Source: Talpa occidentalis
Taxonomy: Eukaryota; Chordata; Mammalia; Eulipotyphla; Talpidae
NCBI RefSeq assembly: GCF_014898055.3
Contig: NW_023601543.1
Location: 63,997,782-64,061,781, forward strand
Direction of reading: 5' to 3'
Length of the DNA stretch: 64,000 nucleotides
In this document: positions 54,797 through 64,000 of the stretch, in pieces
Layout of the letters: each line of letters begins with the position of its first letter
Position numbering within the stretch: position 1 is the first letter of the stretch
The notes under the pieces: model-generated
The model's database searches: none
Seen by the model: the letters and a program-made list of their open reading frames with translations, nothing else
Told to the model about the DNA's origin: nothing
Program-made: the position numbers and the translations under genes

Positions 54797-56384
54797 GAGT
54801 GGCAGTAAGATAGACATTCTGCTGATGTCTGTCTTACAGGCAGCGTCTGAAAACCAAAGTTGGTGGTTGGCTCTTGGCAAGTGCCTTGCTCATCATTCCT
54901 AGATCTGAGAGTGAACAAACTCTAAACACTCAGTGGTCACCCGTTCTTGGTTCTTCCTCCTCAGCCAACATCAGATACTCTTGTTATGGACAGTGGCGTG
55001 ACCTGCTCCATTTTGCTGTTCCTCAGGCTGTACGTGAGCATCCTCATTGCTTTGCTGTAGCTCATAAATGGTAGCAGTTTTATAGGCCTTCCTTCCAGGT
55101 TGTTGCTCTCAGAATATTCTAGAAATTTCATGGATTCTGGGTAAGCGATGCATGAACTTTCAGTGCATTGTTGGTGCCAGCAGCCCATGGAGCCCCTTAA
55201 GGATGAAAACGAGGAGTCTCGGTTTTTCATCAGCCCTTGCAGGCTGCCTTATCGCACACTTGCCTCAACCCGTGAACATTCCAATTTCAAGATGAAGTAC
55301 CCCATTTACCAGAAGGAATGGCCCTAGATGATATTCATGGGGTGCTCAGTTTGCACATCTATAAAATGGAGCCGGCGATATTGACCCCACAATGTTATTG
55401 TGTGAAGAATAAATGAGCAACATAAATTGGGAAATCTATAAAAATGTCTGGTTTTATTATTACTGGTGGGGATGACCCTCCTAGGGGGAGCCTGAATGCT
55501 GCTCTGTGGCATGGGGAGCCTTCTTGGGGGCCTTAAAAGAATTTGGTGCCTTTCTGGTAAGCCTCCTTTGCACAACTGGGCCTCAGCCCTGGCTCCATGT
55601 ACAGCTTCCTGAGACTAGAAGGTGGACTCCCTTTTCTGCCAGACTCCTGGGGTCTCTATCTGGCTGCTTCAGAGGCAGAACGGCGCATGGCGGGAGGGGA
55701 ATGACCGCTGACCTTTCTGAGGTTTTCTGTGTTGTTCGTTTGTGTTTTCTGGCGAGCTGAGAGTTTATTAGCCAGCAAAGGGACTATCAAATCCAAGCCT
55801 GTTCTTGCTCAGTGAGAAAGAAAGTAACAAGAGGAAGCAGCCTGTTGGCGTGGGGAGAGCACTGGCTTGGAGTCTGGAGATCAGGGGTCTTCTCATTTCT
55901 TTCTTTCCTTTGCCAACTTCAGCCTGCACAGCAAGGTGCTCAAAGTTGATGGTCATTTTATACCTACAACTGGAAATAAAAATCTTGTCTGTGTTCTTTT
56001 TTTCCCAAGGCAGTGGCTCGTTCTCTTGAATTTCCAGGGCGTCTCCCCTTTGACTTGTCTTTACCCAGGACCTCCCAGGGCTCTGCTGAAGGGCGCTCTC
56101 TAGCCGTGGAGGACCACACAGCCTGGGGATACTGGGAAGGAAATGCCACTGGGGGTGAACTCTTAACCGATGATGTGGAATCAGGTGGTGGCAGTGCCTC
56201 GGCTTCCTTGCCCTCTGGAGGGGCAATTCTATGGTGGCCAGTGTGCTCGACTCTCCCAGAGGGGCCTTGAGAACCTGCGTTTCAGTTGCCCACAAGAAAG
56301 CCTGCCCGTGCACGCAACCTCTCAGCATCTTCCCTTCCGGTCTCACTTCTTCCACCCCTTGCCATGCTTCCCGGATTACCTTTA
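54797..56384. other. Mostly unassigned; MIR pieces
   Basis: MIR-like words occur at 55335-55460 (TGCACATCTATAAAATGGAG and CAATGTTATTGTGTGAAG) and at 55850-55890 (GAGCACTGGCTTGGAGTCTG). The antisense open frame 55768-56355 (195 codons) lacks a domain. The rest is not assigned. Confidence 0.4.
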
Positions 56385-56770
56385 GTTAGGGACTGAATAG
56401 CGTCCCCTGCAATTCAAATGTTGAAGCCCAGCCCCCAGAAGGTGACTGTATTTGCAGATAATGCCTTTAAAGAGATGATTAGATTATGATGTGTCCATTA
56501 GGGTGGGCCTGAGGCCAATCTAACTGGTGTCCTTTTAAGAGGAAATGTGGACACAAGTAGATACCCCAGAAGTGCATCGCAGAGGGATGACCGCGTGAAG
56601 AGGAAGCAAGAGGGTGGCCATCTGCGAGTCATGGAGGGAAGCGTCAGAGGAATCCAGCCCTCCTGGCCTCTGATCTTGGACTTCTACCCTCCAGAACCTT
56701 GAGCGAGAAATCTCTTGCTGAAGCCCCCCAGCTTGCGTGCAGCACAGATGATCACACCTCCCAAATAAAC
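56385..56770 (+). mobile_element. MLT1 (MaLR) LTR
   Basis: Words GGACTGAATAGCGTCCCC, TGTTGAAGCCCAGCC, GATGATTAGATTATGATGTG, GTGGGCCTGAGGCCAATC, AACTGGTGTCCTTTTAAGAGG, GATCTTGGACTTCTACCC and TCCAGAACCTTGAGCGAG follow the MLT1 order. Confidence 0.82.
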
Positions 56771-57099
56771 CGCCTGCACCCAAATCCTTGGTTCAGAGTC
56801 TGTTGGGGGGGGGGGTAAAGAAAAGGAGGACATCATCATCCAGGGACAGAAGGTCAGGGCTACACGGGGGTGTGGTTTTATTTTGCGCGTTTAGCCCCCT
56901 GTCTCCACAGCAGAGACCGAGAGCAGTTTATATAGAAGCCGCTCATCCCCATTGGGCAGAAAAGGAGACAAAGATCCGGAGACCTGAAAAAGTCAAGAAC
57001 ATCTTCATTGTCACTTTCTCATACTCAGGATTAGGGCTGGTTCATTGAAAAGAGCTGGAATCACGCGGAGAAGTCTATACCGGGCGTCGGGGCTGGGAT
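56771..57099. other. Unassigned, MIR fragment inside
   Basis: 56930-57010 has an antisense MIR-like piece (CATTGGGCAGAAAAGGAGAC, AAGATCCGGAGACCTGAAAAA). A G-run lies at 56804-56815. Confidence 0.4.
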
Positions 57100-57375
57100 A
57101 ATGTGCACTACGCAGCGCATGAATACAAATGCTTTTATTCACGTGAAATTGCTTCAGAATGAAGGGCTGCTCGAAAACTGACCCCCAAATGGAGCATTTT
57201 GTGTTACAAAATAAAATTGCATCCCTTCGGCTCCGAGAAAAATGCATATTGCCCTCATCTGAAATGTGGTGATAATTATATGCCACATTATTCATCCTGT
57301 GTCATTTCTGGTCACATTCAGCATTTGGCACAGCGGCAATTTAGGGTGAGCTCGAAACAAAGGCAGTCACGCTAA
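57100..57375. promoter_or_regulatory. Candidate conserved non-coding segment
   Basis: Repeat-free and AT-rich with a varied word set: TACAAATGCTTTTATTCACG, GTGTTACAAAATAAAATTGC, AATGCATATTGCC, GATAATTATATGCCAC, TTATTCATCC, CACATTCAGCATTTGGC. Such unbroken, low-CpG, motif-rich DNA between GC-rich tracts is typical of deeply conserved enhancers. Untested. Confidence 0.36.
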
Positions 57376-57708
57376 AGGCACCGGGGACATATTCCAGGCA
57401 GCCAAGGTAGCTGGTACAGCTCGTGGAACCTCGAGACTCGCTTTCTCCTGGGATGACACACCTGCAATTTCAAATGTTCTCTGTGTAGGAGGACCAACTT
57501 TGACATGCTTTTTAGGGAAAAGGAAGAGAGAAAAACGAGGAAAGGAAACCAAGTCAAATAGGCAAAGACGTTAAGAGGAGGAGGTGTGTCCGTGCGTGCG
57601 TGCACGTGGGTGCATGTGTGTGTCTCGTGCCAGGAAATTCAGGGTCACATGCTCTGGCCGGAGAAGAGCGGGGCTGAGGGGGTGCTGGTACTAGGCATTA
57701 GTGCAGCA
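57376..57708. other. Unassigned; GTGC-rich tract
   Basis: 57588-57628 is a GTGC/GT alternating stretch. No gene is supported. Confidence 0.4.
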
Positions 57709-58150
57709 GTATCCGGGTATTCGTAATGAGCTGTATTCTTTCTCTGTCGTTGCATTACAAATAACGCCTGAACTCAGCAGTGTGAACCAACAAGCGTTAT
57801 CTCATGGATTCTGTGGGTCCCGAATCCAGAGCGACTTCACTGGGTGGTTGTGGCTTAGGGTCTGTCATGAAATGCAGCCAAGGTGTCCGCCAGGGCTGCT
57901 GTCGCCTCAAGGCTTGAGCGAGACTGGGAGACCTGCTTCCAGGGTGGTTCACACACGTGGCTGTTGGCAAGAGGCTTGGGAAGGTCAAGTTCGCTCACGT
58001 GCTCACTGTCAGGCCTGGGTTCCTCACCACGTGGGGCTCCCCATAGACAGCCAGAGTGTCCTCGTGACAAATCAGCTGGTGACCTGAGGGAGAGAGAGTG
58101 AGCGAGCCAGAGAGAGCTGGCGGCGGAAGTCACAGACTTTTTTGTAACCT
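57709..58150 (+). repeat. Unassigned ancient repeat (family X)
   Basis: The words GTCGTTGCATTACAAATAACG, GTGTGAACCAACAAGCGTTATC, TCTCATGGATTCTGTGGGTC and CGACTTCACTGGGTGGTTG match the early part of the family seen at 22385 and 25112. Confidence 0.5.
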
Positions 58151-58329
58151 AATCTCAGCAGTGACATCTTATCACTTGCGCCCTGTCCATGTGTTTGGAG
58201 AAGGCCCTTAGTTCAGCCCACATTCAGGAGGTGAGGAGCACTGGGGCCAGGCCCTTGGTCAGCCTCACCGTCCTAGAAGGTTCTCGGGCCTGAGAAAGTT
58301 CCCCATGATTACAAATGAATGTGGAGAAG

Positions 58330-58510
58330 AGAGTTTCAAATATGGGACTTAGGCCTTGGTTCTTGCCCTGACTATAACCTGTGTCTTTCTGAGTAAAGAC
58401 AAAAGTCTCTCAAAGACTCAGTTTCCCCATCTGGAATATGGCGGCAGGAAGACGACCTCACGGTGGCAGGACTAGTTGAATGACACAAGCTACAAAATGC
58501 TACAAGATAG
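58330..58510 (+). repeat. MIR fragment
   Basis: The order TGCCCTGACTATAACCTGTG, CTCAAAGACTCAGTTTCC, CCATCTGGAATATGG is consistent with a MIR core. Confidence 0.55.
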
Positions 58511-59342
58511 AGGGAGGAAGCGCTGCAGCCTCAGACCATCCCTGGTGTGCCTGTTCCCCTCCAGGAGTGGGGGGCTGTGGCTTGTGCGGGTGATAATTTC
58601 TACTATAGTGGACTCTGCTGGCCACTCCAGCCTCTAGGGTCCTAAGGGCCAGAGTGACAAAAGCCTGCACAGTCATTAAGTGGCTGATGGCTGCCTGGTG
58701 ACATTCTGAGGACCTCAGCAGGCAGCCACTGGCAAACCACACCCCTCAAAGGCAGGACCTTGCCTTCCCCATCTCCCCGGTCTCCTTGGGTGGGTGCCCC
58801 TGATTTCTACCTAGCTCGTGCCTTCCCCCCACCCCCCTGTCTCGCCCCTCACCTAGCCAGAAAGGGTAAGAACACCCTTTCGGAGTTTGCCGTTTGCCCA
58901 GGGACATGCTCCTTTCTGGTGCTGAGTGTTTTATATTTCCTCTGCTCAGAACTAAAGAAATGAAATTTCCCTTTTGTGTGACATCCTGGCGCCCGGAGTT
59001 TCCGAGGAGCGAGGCTGGGCAGCCTGGTGCCGGCGAGGGAGGGCAGGGTCTGAGCCCGGGTTTCCTCACTGGGCTGCCGACAGCCTGTCGCCCTCTGGGA
59101 GATGGGCCTCTTGGCCCTGGGGCAGCTGCGGGCCACCTCCCAGGAGTGCCTGTCATCTGCGCTGTGCTGTCCGAGGCAAAGCTGGGAGAGCAGGGAGTCA
59201 CTTGGGCAGCAGAGAGCTTCTCATCCCCCTGCTCTGTCACTTATTAGCTCTGGGGCCAGATGGAAGCTCCCTCTGGACAGGACTCTGCCTGCCCTGTTCA
59301 CTATCTTATCTCCGCTCCTGGCACAAACTCGGCCTGCAATTC
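58511..59342. other. Unassigned GC-rich sequence
   Basis: No repeat recognised. Several overlapping open frames on both strands at 58746-59362 have no domain and reflect GC content. Confidence 0.4.
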
Positions 59343-60040
59343 TTTTTAATTTAATTTTTTAATCAAAACCTAATTTGCATACATTGAAATGCACAAAAGG
59401 TGTGCACTTTGATGAGTTTTGGCAAATATATGCATCTGTGTAACCACCACTAAAATCAAGAGAGAGAACATGTCTGTCACCCCAAAAGTACCTTTGTCCC
59501 CTTCCTAGTCCGTCCTGTTGGTTGCCAGAAGCACCCCTGTTTTGATCTCTGTCACTGTAGGTTAGTTTTCTCTCTTCTTGGCTTTGATACAAATGGATCA
59601 TACAGCACATGTTTGTTCTCTTGTGTTTAGTTTCTTGTGCTCAACCTAACATCTGTGAAACCCGTTCGCGTTGTTATGAGGACCGTTCGCACATGTCTTT
59701 AAATTGCTGAGTAATATTCCCTTATATGGTTCTGCCACAATTTGTGCATCCACTTATCAGTGGATGGATATTTGATTTGACTCCAGTTTGGAGCTATTAC
59801 GAATCAAGTTTCTGAGAACATGCCTGTGCAAGTGTTTTTATGAGCACATGCTCTTATTTCTCCCGGTTAACATGCGGGAGTGGAATTGTTGGGTTGTTTA
59901 ACTTGGGGAGAAGCTGCTTATTGTCCAAAGCGAACTTGCACTTTGTCTTCTGCTTGGCATTTGAATCTGGAGCGGAAGGATAGACGTTTCTCTCTCCATC
60001 TGCGCTCGCCCCTAATAATGATGCCAAGTGTTCTTCTCTA
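59343..60040 (-). mobile_element. Old L1 (L1M) 3' end, antisense
   Basis: The plus strand reads AATCAAAACCTAATTTGCATAC, GATGAGTTTTGGCAAATATATG, GTGTAACCACCACTAAAATC, GAGTAATATTCCCTTATATGG, CCACAATTTGTGCATCCAC, AGTGGATGGATATTTG, ATGAGCACATGC and GGAGTGGAATTGTTGG, the reverse of an L1M 3' region. Confidence 0.85.
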
Positions 60041-60819
60041 GACTTCCAATTGATCGATCTATCCGATCCTCTCCAACCAACTTCCAGTAAATTCTCCTTT
60101 GCCCAAATTAGATTGCGTTTCTGTCATTTGCCATCTAGGAACTCTAGATAACCGATACAGCGCTTGGCATACAGTAGGTGCTCAATGAACTGCAGGCGCT
60201 CTGCTATTAGTAGTAACGAGCCTGGAGACCCTCAGGGTCAGGGAGCAAGGAGAGGCTTCTAGATTGTGTCCAGGCAGGCGGCACACCCGAGCAGCTACTA
60301 AAGAGGAGGGAAGAGTTCCAAGGTACCTGGACCTGCAAACATCATTTTGTTGCTCAATTCGGGGACACATTCTGAGGAATGCGCTGTTGGGTGATTTCAT
60401 CATTGTGCGGATGCCACAGAGTATACCTACAAGGCCTAGAGGGCACAGCCCCCTGTACACCTCAGCTGTAGGGTGGTCTTATTGGGACCTCCATCGTAGC
60501 TGTGGTCTGTTGTTGATGGAAATGTCTTAAGTGCTGAATGGCTATAGTTTGCGCTGAGAAGCCTGCCCCTCGGGACTGGTTTCTGAGCGTCCCGGGACTC
60601 CTGCCTGAGATCATCTCAGGCCACAGCATGGGGAAGGCATCAGGCCTCCCTTCCCCGGGGCAGTTTGAAACCTGCCTCCTCCTTCGGGCTGGGGTGTGTT
60701 GAAGGACCAGCTGCTTCTGATTCTTGGATCAAGGAAAGGCCCCCACACCTTTGGACTTCATTTTTGTAACATTCTGGTCCAATTTTTGTTTTCACATAAG
60801 TTTTAAGAGAAAAGCAAGG
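60041..60819. other. Unassigned; L2-like end at 60140-60200
   Basis: The words CGATACAGCGCTTGGCATAC and AGTAGGTGCTCAATGAACTG belong to an L2 terminus. The remainder is not assigned. Confidence 0.4.
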
Positions 60820-61098
60820 GGGCCTCCTTGGTGGTGCAGGGGTTAAACTCTAAACACTATCACCAGCCACTGCGGCATGAGTTTGATCCCTTGCCGGCTA
60901 GGGAGCGGACATACATGGCGCAGCAGACCTCTCCTGTCTCGCCCGCTTCTCCCCTCAGCAGTGTATTTCAATCAGTCTGCCTGTTCTGCTCCCCACTCTG
61001 TCTCTGGTGAATCCTCTCCCTAGCCCCCACACTTCTGGCCTACACCCCAGTTCTTGTATGCATAAATAAATAAAAATAAAAATATTTTTTTAAAAAGC
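60820..61098 (+). mobile_element. tRNA-derived SINE, subfamily A, sense
   Basis: Sense copy beginning GGGCCTCCTTGGTGGTGCAGG, with a diverged tRNA arm (CTATCACCAGCCACTGCGGC), and tail CATAAATAAATAAAAATAAAA. Target repeats (GAAAAGCAAGG at 60809-60819 and GAAAAAGCAAGG at 61099-61110) flank it. Confidence 0.93.
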
Positions 61099-61194
61099 GA
61101 AAAAGCAAGGAAAATAGGCTTTTGGGGGCATCATTTGAGTACTTTTGGAAAGGTTGGTAGGAAAGGACTGAGCAAGACAGGAAGTTGTTTGTGG

Positions 61195-61375
61195 ATATAT
61201 GAGCACTGGAGTAGGAGTTCAGAGATGTGGGTGCTATTCCAGGCTCTGCCTCTCAGTCCCTAGGTGACACTTGACAAGACCCTGCCCCTCTGGGTCTTAG
61301 TTTCTTCCTTCATAAGATGGGATCCGACAGCATCGGCATCTAGCTTGACCCGTCCTGATCATGCTGGTGGGCGTT
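61195..61375 (+). repeat. MIR
   Basis: The order GAGTAGGAGTTCAGAGATGTGG, TTCCAGGCTCTGCCTCTCAG, CCTAGGTGACACTTGACAAG, CTGGGTCTTAGTTTCTTCC and TTCATAAGATGGGA is a MIR core. Confidence 0.78.
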
Positions 61376-61734
61376 TTGAGGCTGAAGGGGATGGAAAGGA
61401 CATGCCGGGGCTGTGGGTCCCAGCCTGAGCTTTCCGTGTATTTTGGGGAGCTAGGTGCTCCAAGCAGAAGGACCAGGGTCAGCAGAAATCAGGCGGGGGC
61501 GGGGGGGGGGGGACTCGCGCGGCTCTGATGTCTGATCACCATTGCTACTTGCATAACAAGTGCTGGCACTGCAGGCCTGGGGTATGACCTTTCCCTGGCA
61601 GACCCCAAGGACTCTGCTTGCACTGCTATGCCTGAGCGAGCACTGCGTGTGACTCTGCATGAGGCGCAGGCAGCTGGCTGGGGTGGAGTCTGTGGGGTGC
61701 CGGCTCCTGCTTTTTTGCTGGATCTCTATCACCC
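61376..61734. other. Unassigned; G-rich run
   Basis: 61494-61512 contains GCGGGGGC followed by a 13-base G-run, which may form a G-quadruplex. The rest is unassigned. Confidence 0.45.
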
Positions 61735-62225
61735 TTCTTTAATTTTGCCCATTTTGAATTTCACATAAATAGAATAAAATAATGTATCCTCTTTCCTGCT
61801 TGGCTTTTTTTCACGCAAAACTATCCAAGTTGTTGTGTTTATCAATGACTTGTTCCTTTTCATTGCTGAGTAGTTTTCCACCGTGGATGCATATTCATTA
61901 ACCTGTGACGGACATCTGGGTCATTTCCAGTTTCTGGCTGCTGTGAATATTGCTGCCATGAGCATGCATGTTCAAACCTCTCTTTTTGTAGACAGAGGCT
62001 TTTCTCTTTCTTGCGTCGGTGCCCAGGGATGAGAATGCACATATCTCTATAAGAAACGGCCAAACTGCTTTCTAAAGCAGCAGGTCGCTCTGCACACCCG
62101 TCGGCGACGTCCGACAGCTACAACTGCTTCTCATCCTTGCAGTGCTTGGTGCTGTCAGTCGTTTTTATTTCAGCCATTCTAGTGGATGTGAAGTGGTATC
62201 TCATTGTGGTTTTAACCTTGAACCA
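61735..62225 (-). mobile_element. Old L1 (L1M) 3' end, antisense
   Basis: The plus strand reads CATTTTGAATTTCACATAAATAG, CCTGCTTGGCTTTTTTTCACG, GTTGTTGTGTTTATCAATG, TTTCATTGCTGAGTAGTTTTCC, GACGGACATCTGGGTCATTTC and AAACGGCCAAACTGC. These are reverse-strand old-L1 words. Confidence 0.83.
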
Positions 62226-62879
62226 TTTTTCAGTTCCAGGAAAAGTGTGATTAATTCGAATAGTGTTGAAATGACTCCGTGCCTGTCCTCGTGTAACCTG
62301 GCATTTGAAATACCAGGAGAGAAGAGTTGATTTGGAATTCCAATGAACACTGGATGCTGGTTCTTGAAGACAACAATGGGGTATCCCTCAGCTTAGCCCA
62401 TGGCATCCACCCATTCGGTTCTCTCCTTATCAGCCCTTATTTTGTGTTAAGCTACCGAGGGAGAGTGAGGCCCACGCTCTGCCGGACACCGGTACAGCGT
62501 CTCCCAGGGTGGCGCAGCCTACTGAGTAGGTATTGGATGGCACTGGCCACATGCTGTTGAGGAACTGTCTTGTGCACCCTGGCCTTCTTACAGGTTCCTG
62601 CCCAAGGGGTCTGAGGCAACACTGTTCGCTCATAGGAACAGGGCGAGATGCTGGTCAGAGCTCAGAGGTTCTTCATGTGAGGTCCATGAACTAACTTCAT
62701 AGGCGTTCCCGAGCCCTCTGAGGTTGTGTGCATATTTCTGCACATGATTTTCTTTTTACTGTGAAAATGTCCATAATCTTCACTGGATTCATTGCATCAA
62801 AGACAGAGATTGTAAGTTGTCCTATAACATCTATTTTTTTCTCTTTTCTCTGGTCATAGAGCCCCTGGATTCTTTCTGG
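62226..62879. other. Unassigned sequence
   Basis: No repeat or gene recognised. The 62680-62820 part is AT-rich. Confidence 0.4.
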
Positions 62880-63520
62880 GGCACAGAGCATTTGAAATAA
62901 AGACTACATATCCCAGCCTCCCTGACAGGCTAGACGTGACCTTGTGATTAATTGTTGGCCAAGAGGATAAAAGCAGACACATCATATTCCAGTTCTAGGA
63001 AATGCTTATAAAGAGGACTTTTGTGGGCCTCTCTGGTGGGGCAGCGGTTGAGCGCTGGGCTGCGAAGCTGCCTGCAGCCTCTGCAGTGCCGGTTCGATCC
63101 CCGGCCACCAGCGAGGGTCCCACATGGTGTGACAGACCTCTCCTGCCGGGTCCGCTGCTCCCCTCAGCAGTGTATTTCATCAGTCTGCCTGTTCTGTTTC
63201 CCACTCTGGCTCTGGTAGATTCTCTCACCCTTCCACGCTTCTGACTGTACCCAGTGCTTGTATAAAGAAATAAATAAATCTTTAAAAAAAAAATAAAGAG
63301 GACCTTTGTTCTTTCTGCTGTCTGGAGTGCAGATGTGATAACTGGAGCTTGAGCAGCCATCTTGGACTATGAGGTGGCAAATCAACAAGATGGAAGATGT
63401 CTAGATCCCTTATGGAGATGCGACGGTACACCAACTTTGGACTGTTTCCATAGACTTTATCTGTGAAAGAGGGAGACATGTTTTTCTCTTCTTTAAGCCA
63501 CTGCTTTCTTGGGTTTTGTG
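62880..63520 (+). repeat. Ancient LTR-like repeat split by a SINE
   Basis: Starts GACTACATATCCCAGCCTCCC, with TGGCCAAGAGGATAAAAGCAG; after the SINE (63025-63292) it continues with CTTGAGCAGCCATCTTGGAC, AAATCAACAAGATGGAAG and CTTCTTTAAGCCACTG. The family is not named here, but the opening word recurs near 14250, 20905 and 39760. Confidence 0.55.
63025..63292 (+). mobile_element. tRNA-derived SINE, subfamily B, sense
   Basis: Sense copy: head GGGCCTCTCTGGTGGGGCAG, B-box GGTTCGATCCC near 63090, then CTTCTGACTGTACCCAGTGC and tail AAGAAATAAATAAATC. The target repeat ATAAAGAGGAC(T/C)TTTGT is at 63008-63024 and 63293-63309, 16 of 17 bases identical. Confidence 0.96.
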
Positions 63521-64000
63521 GTAGGCAGCTTCTAAGATGAACCGCAAAGATTCTGTGCCTGGGGTTCACACTTGTGGACATTCCCCACCCACACTGTTCC
63601 TGGGTTGATTTGTGTGACCAAAAGCATATGGCTGAAGTGAGGACATGTCACTTTTGAGATTAGCTTATAAAAAGACTGATGCTTCTAGCTCAGGCTGGCC
63701 CTCTTCCCGATGGATCACTGGCTATGGAGGAAGCTATGTCACGAACCTTTGAAAAAGCCCATGGAACAAGGAACTGAGGCCTCCTGCCATAGCCATGTCA
63801 GTGAGTGTGAAAGCAGATCCTTTAGCGCTAGTGAAAAATCAAGAGACTGTAGCCCCAGACAACAGATTGACTACAGTCTTGTTGGAGATTCTGAGCCAGC
63901 AGCACCCAGCTAAGCTGCTCCTAGATCCTTGACCCTCAGAAACTGTGTGAGATAATGTTTGCTGTTTTAAGCTGCTAAATTTCGGATTCATTTGTTACCA
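63521..64000 (+). mobile_element. MLT1-like (MaLR) LTR, runs off the window
   Basis: Words GTGGTAGGCAGCTTCTAAGATG, GGTTGATTTGTGTGACC, GACATGTCACTTTTGAGATTAG, CTTATAAAAAGACTGATGC, GGCAAGGAACTGAGG-like GAACAAGGAACTGAGGC, TGAGCCAGCAGCACCCAGC and CAGAAACTGTGTGAGATAATG are MLT1-type. The terminus lies at or just past base 64000. Confidence 0.78.

Noticed and set aside
55768..56355. 195-codon antisense open frame
   Set aside because: No domain; overlapped by several sense frames; lies partly in MIR-like sequence.
1..64000. CRISPR array, operon, phage or bacterial defence system
   Set aside because: The sequence is mammalian and shows no regular spaced direct repeats, no ribosome binding sites and no dense coding. 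Direct repeats seen are target duplications or microsatellites.

Overview
The window is a stretch of placental-mammal nuclear DNA. It carries the mammal-wide fossil repeats MIR, L2, old L1 3' ends and MLT1-type (MaLR) LTRs, plus many copies of a lineage-specific tRNA-derived SINE and two young 5'-truncated L1s. I found no protein-coding exon, rRNA or stand-alone tRNA gene. The longest open frames (217 codons at 37409-38062, 195 at 55768-56355 minus, 183 at 1101-1652) show no recognisable domain and are expected by chance at this base composition. The only recognisable protein-coding trace is the C-terminal end of L1 ORF2 in two L1 remnants. The window is best read as an intergenic or long-intron segment.

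Organism: the SINE head begins GGGCCTCCCTGGTGGCGCA, has a B-box-like GTTCGATCC, and ends in an ATAAATAAAT tail. It does not match what I remember of primate Alu, rodent B1/B2, carnivore CAN, equine ERE, camelid Ala-tRNA, pig PRE-1 or cow/whale SINEs. A laurasiatherian such as a bat is a guess only; the sequence alone does not let me name the species.

Layout. 1-8.8 kb: fossil repeats, including an LTR (1887-2272), an L1 nested in an L2 (4256-5482) and an MLT1 (6743-7205). 8.8-13.4 kb: unique sequence with homeobox, SOX and POU-like words and a near-canonical steroid-receptor half-site pair, the best candidate regulatory segment. 14-31.5 kb: dense repeats, with SINEs (two inserted at the same target, 22453-23101), a second LTR copy in opposite orientation (16790-17273), an inverted pair of an unassigned repeat (19965-20190 and 24137-24322) and a young L1 with a perfect 17-bp target duplication (25392-26003). 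31.5-39 kb: mostly unique, including two TATA-like boxes 37 bp apart near 33.6 kb. 39-50 kb: SINEs, MIRs, an old L1 and a small DNA-transposon fossil with visible terminal inverted repeats (45090-45286). 50-58 kb: further candidate conserved non-coding segments among L2, MLT1 and SINE copies. 58-64 kb: old L1 ends, two sense SINEs and an MLT1-like LTR running off the right edge.

Repeat family names are from memory of family sequences, not from a database search. Boundaries of old elements are approximate, to a few tens of bases. Boundaries of SINEs and young L1s are usually set by visible target-site duplications. Statements that a segment is conserved are inference from composition and motif content, because no second genome was available.
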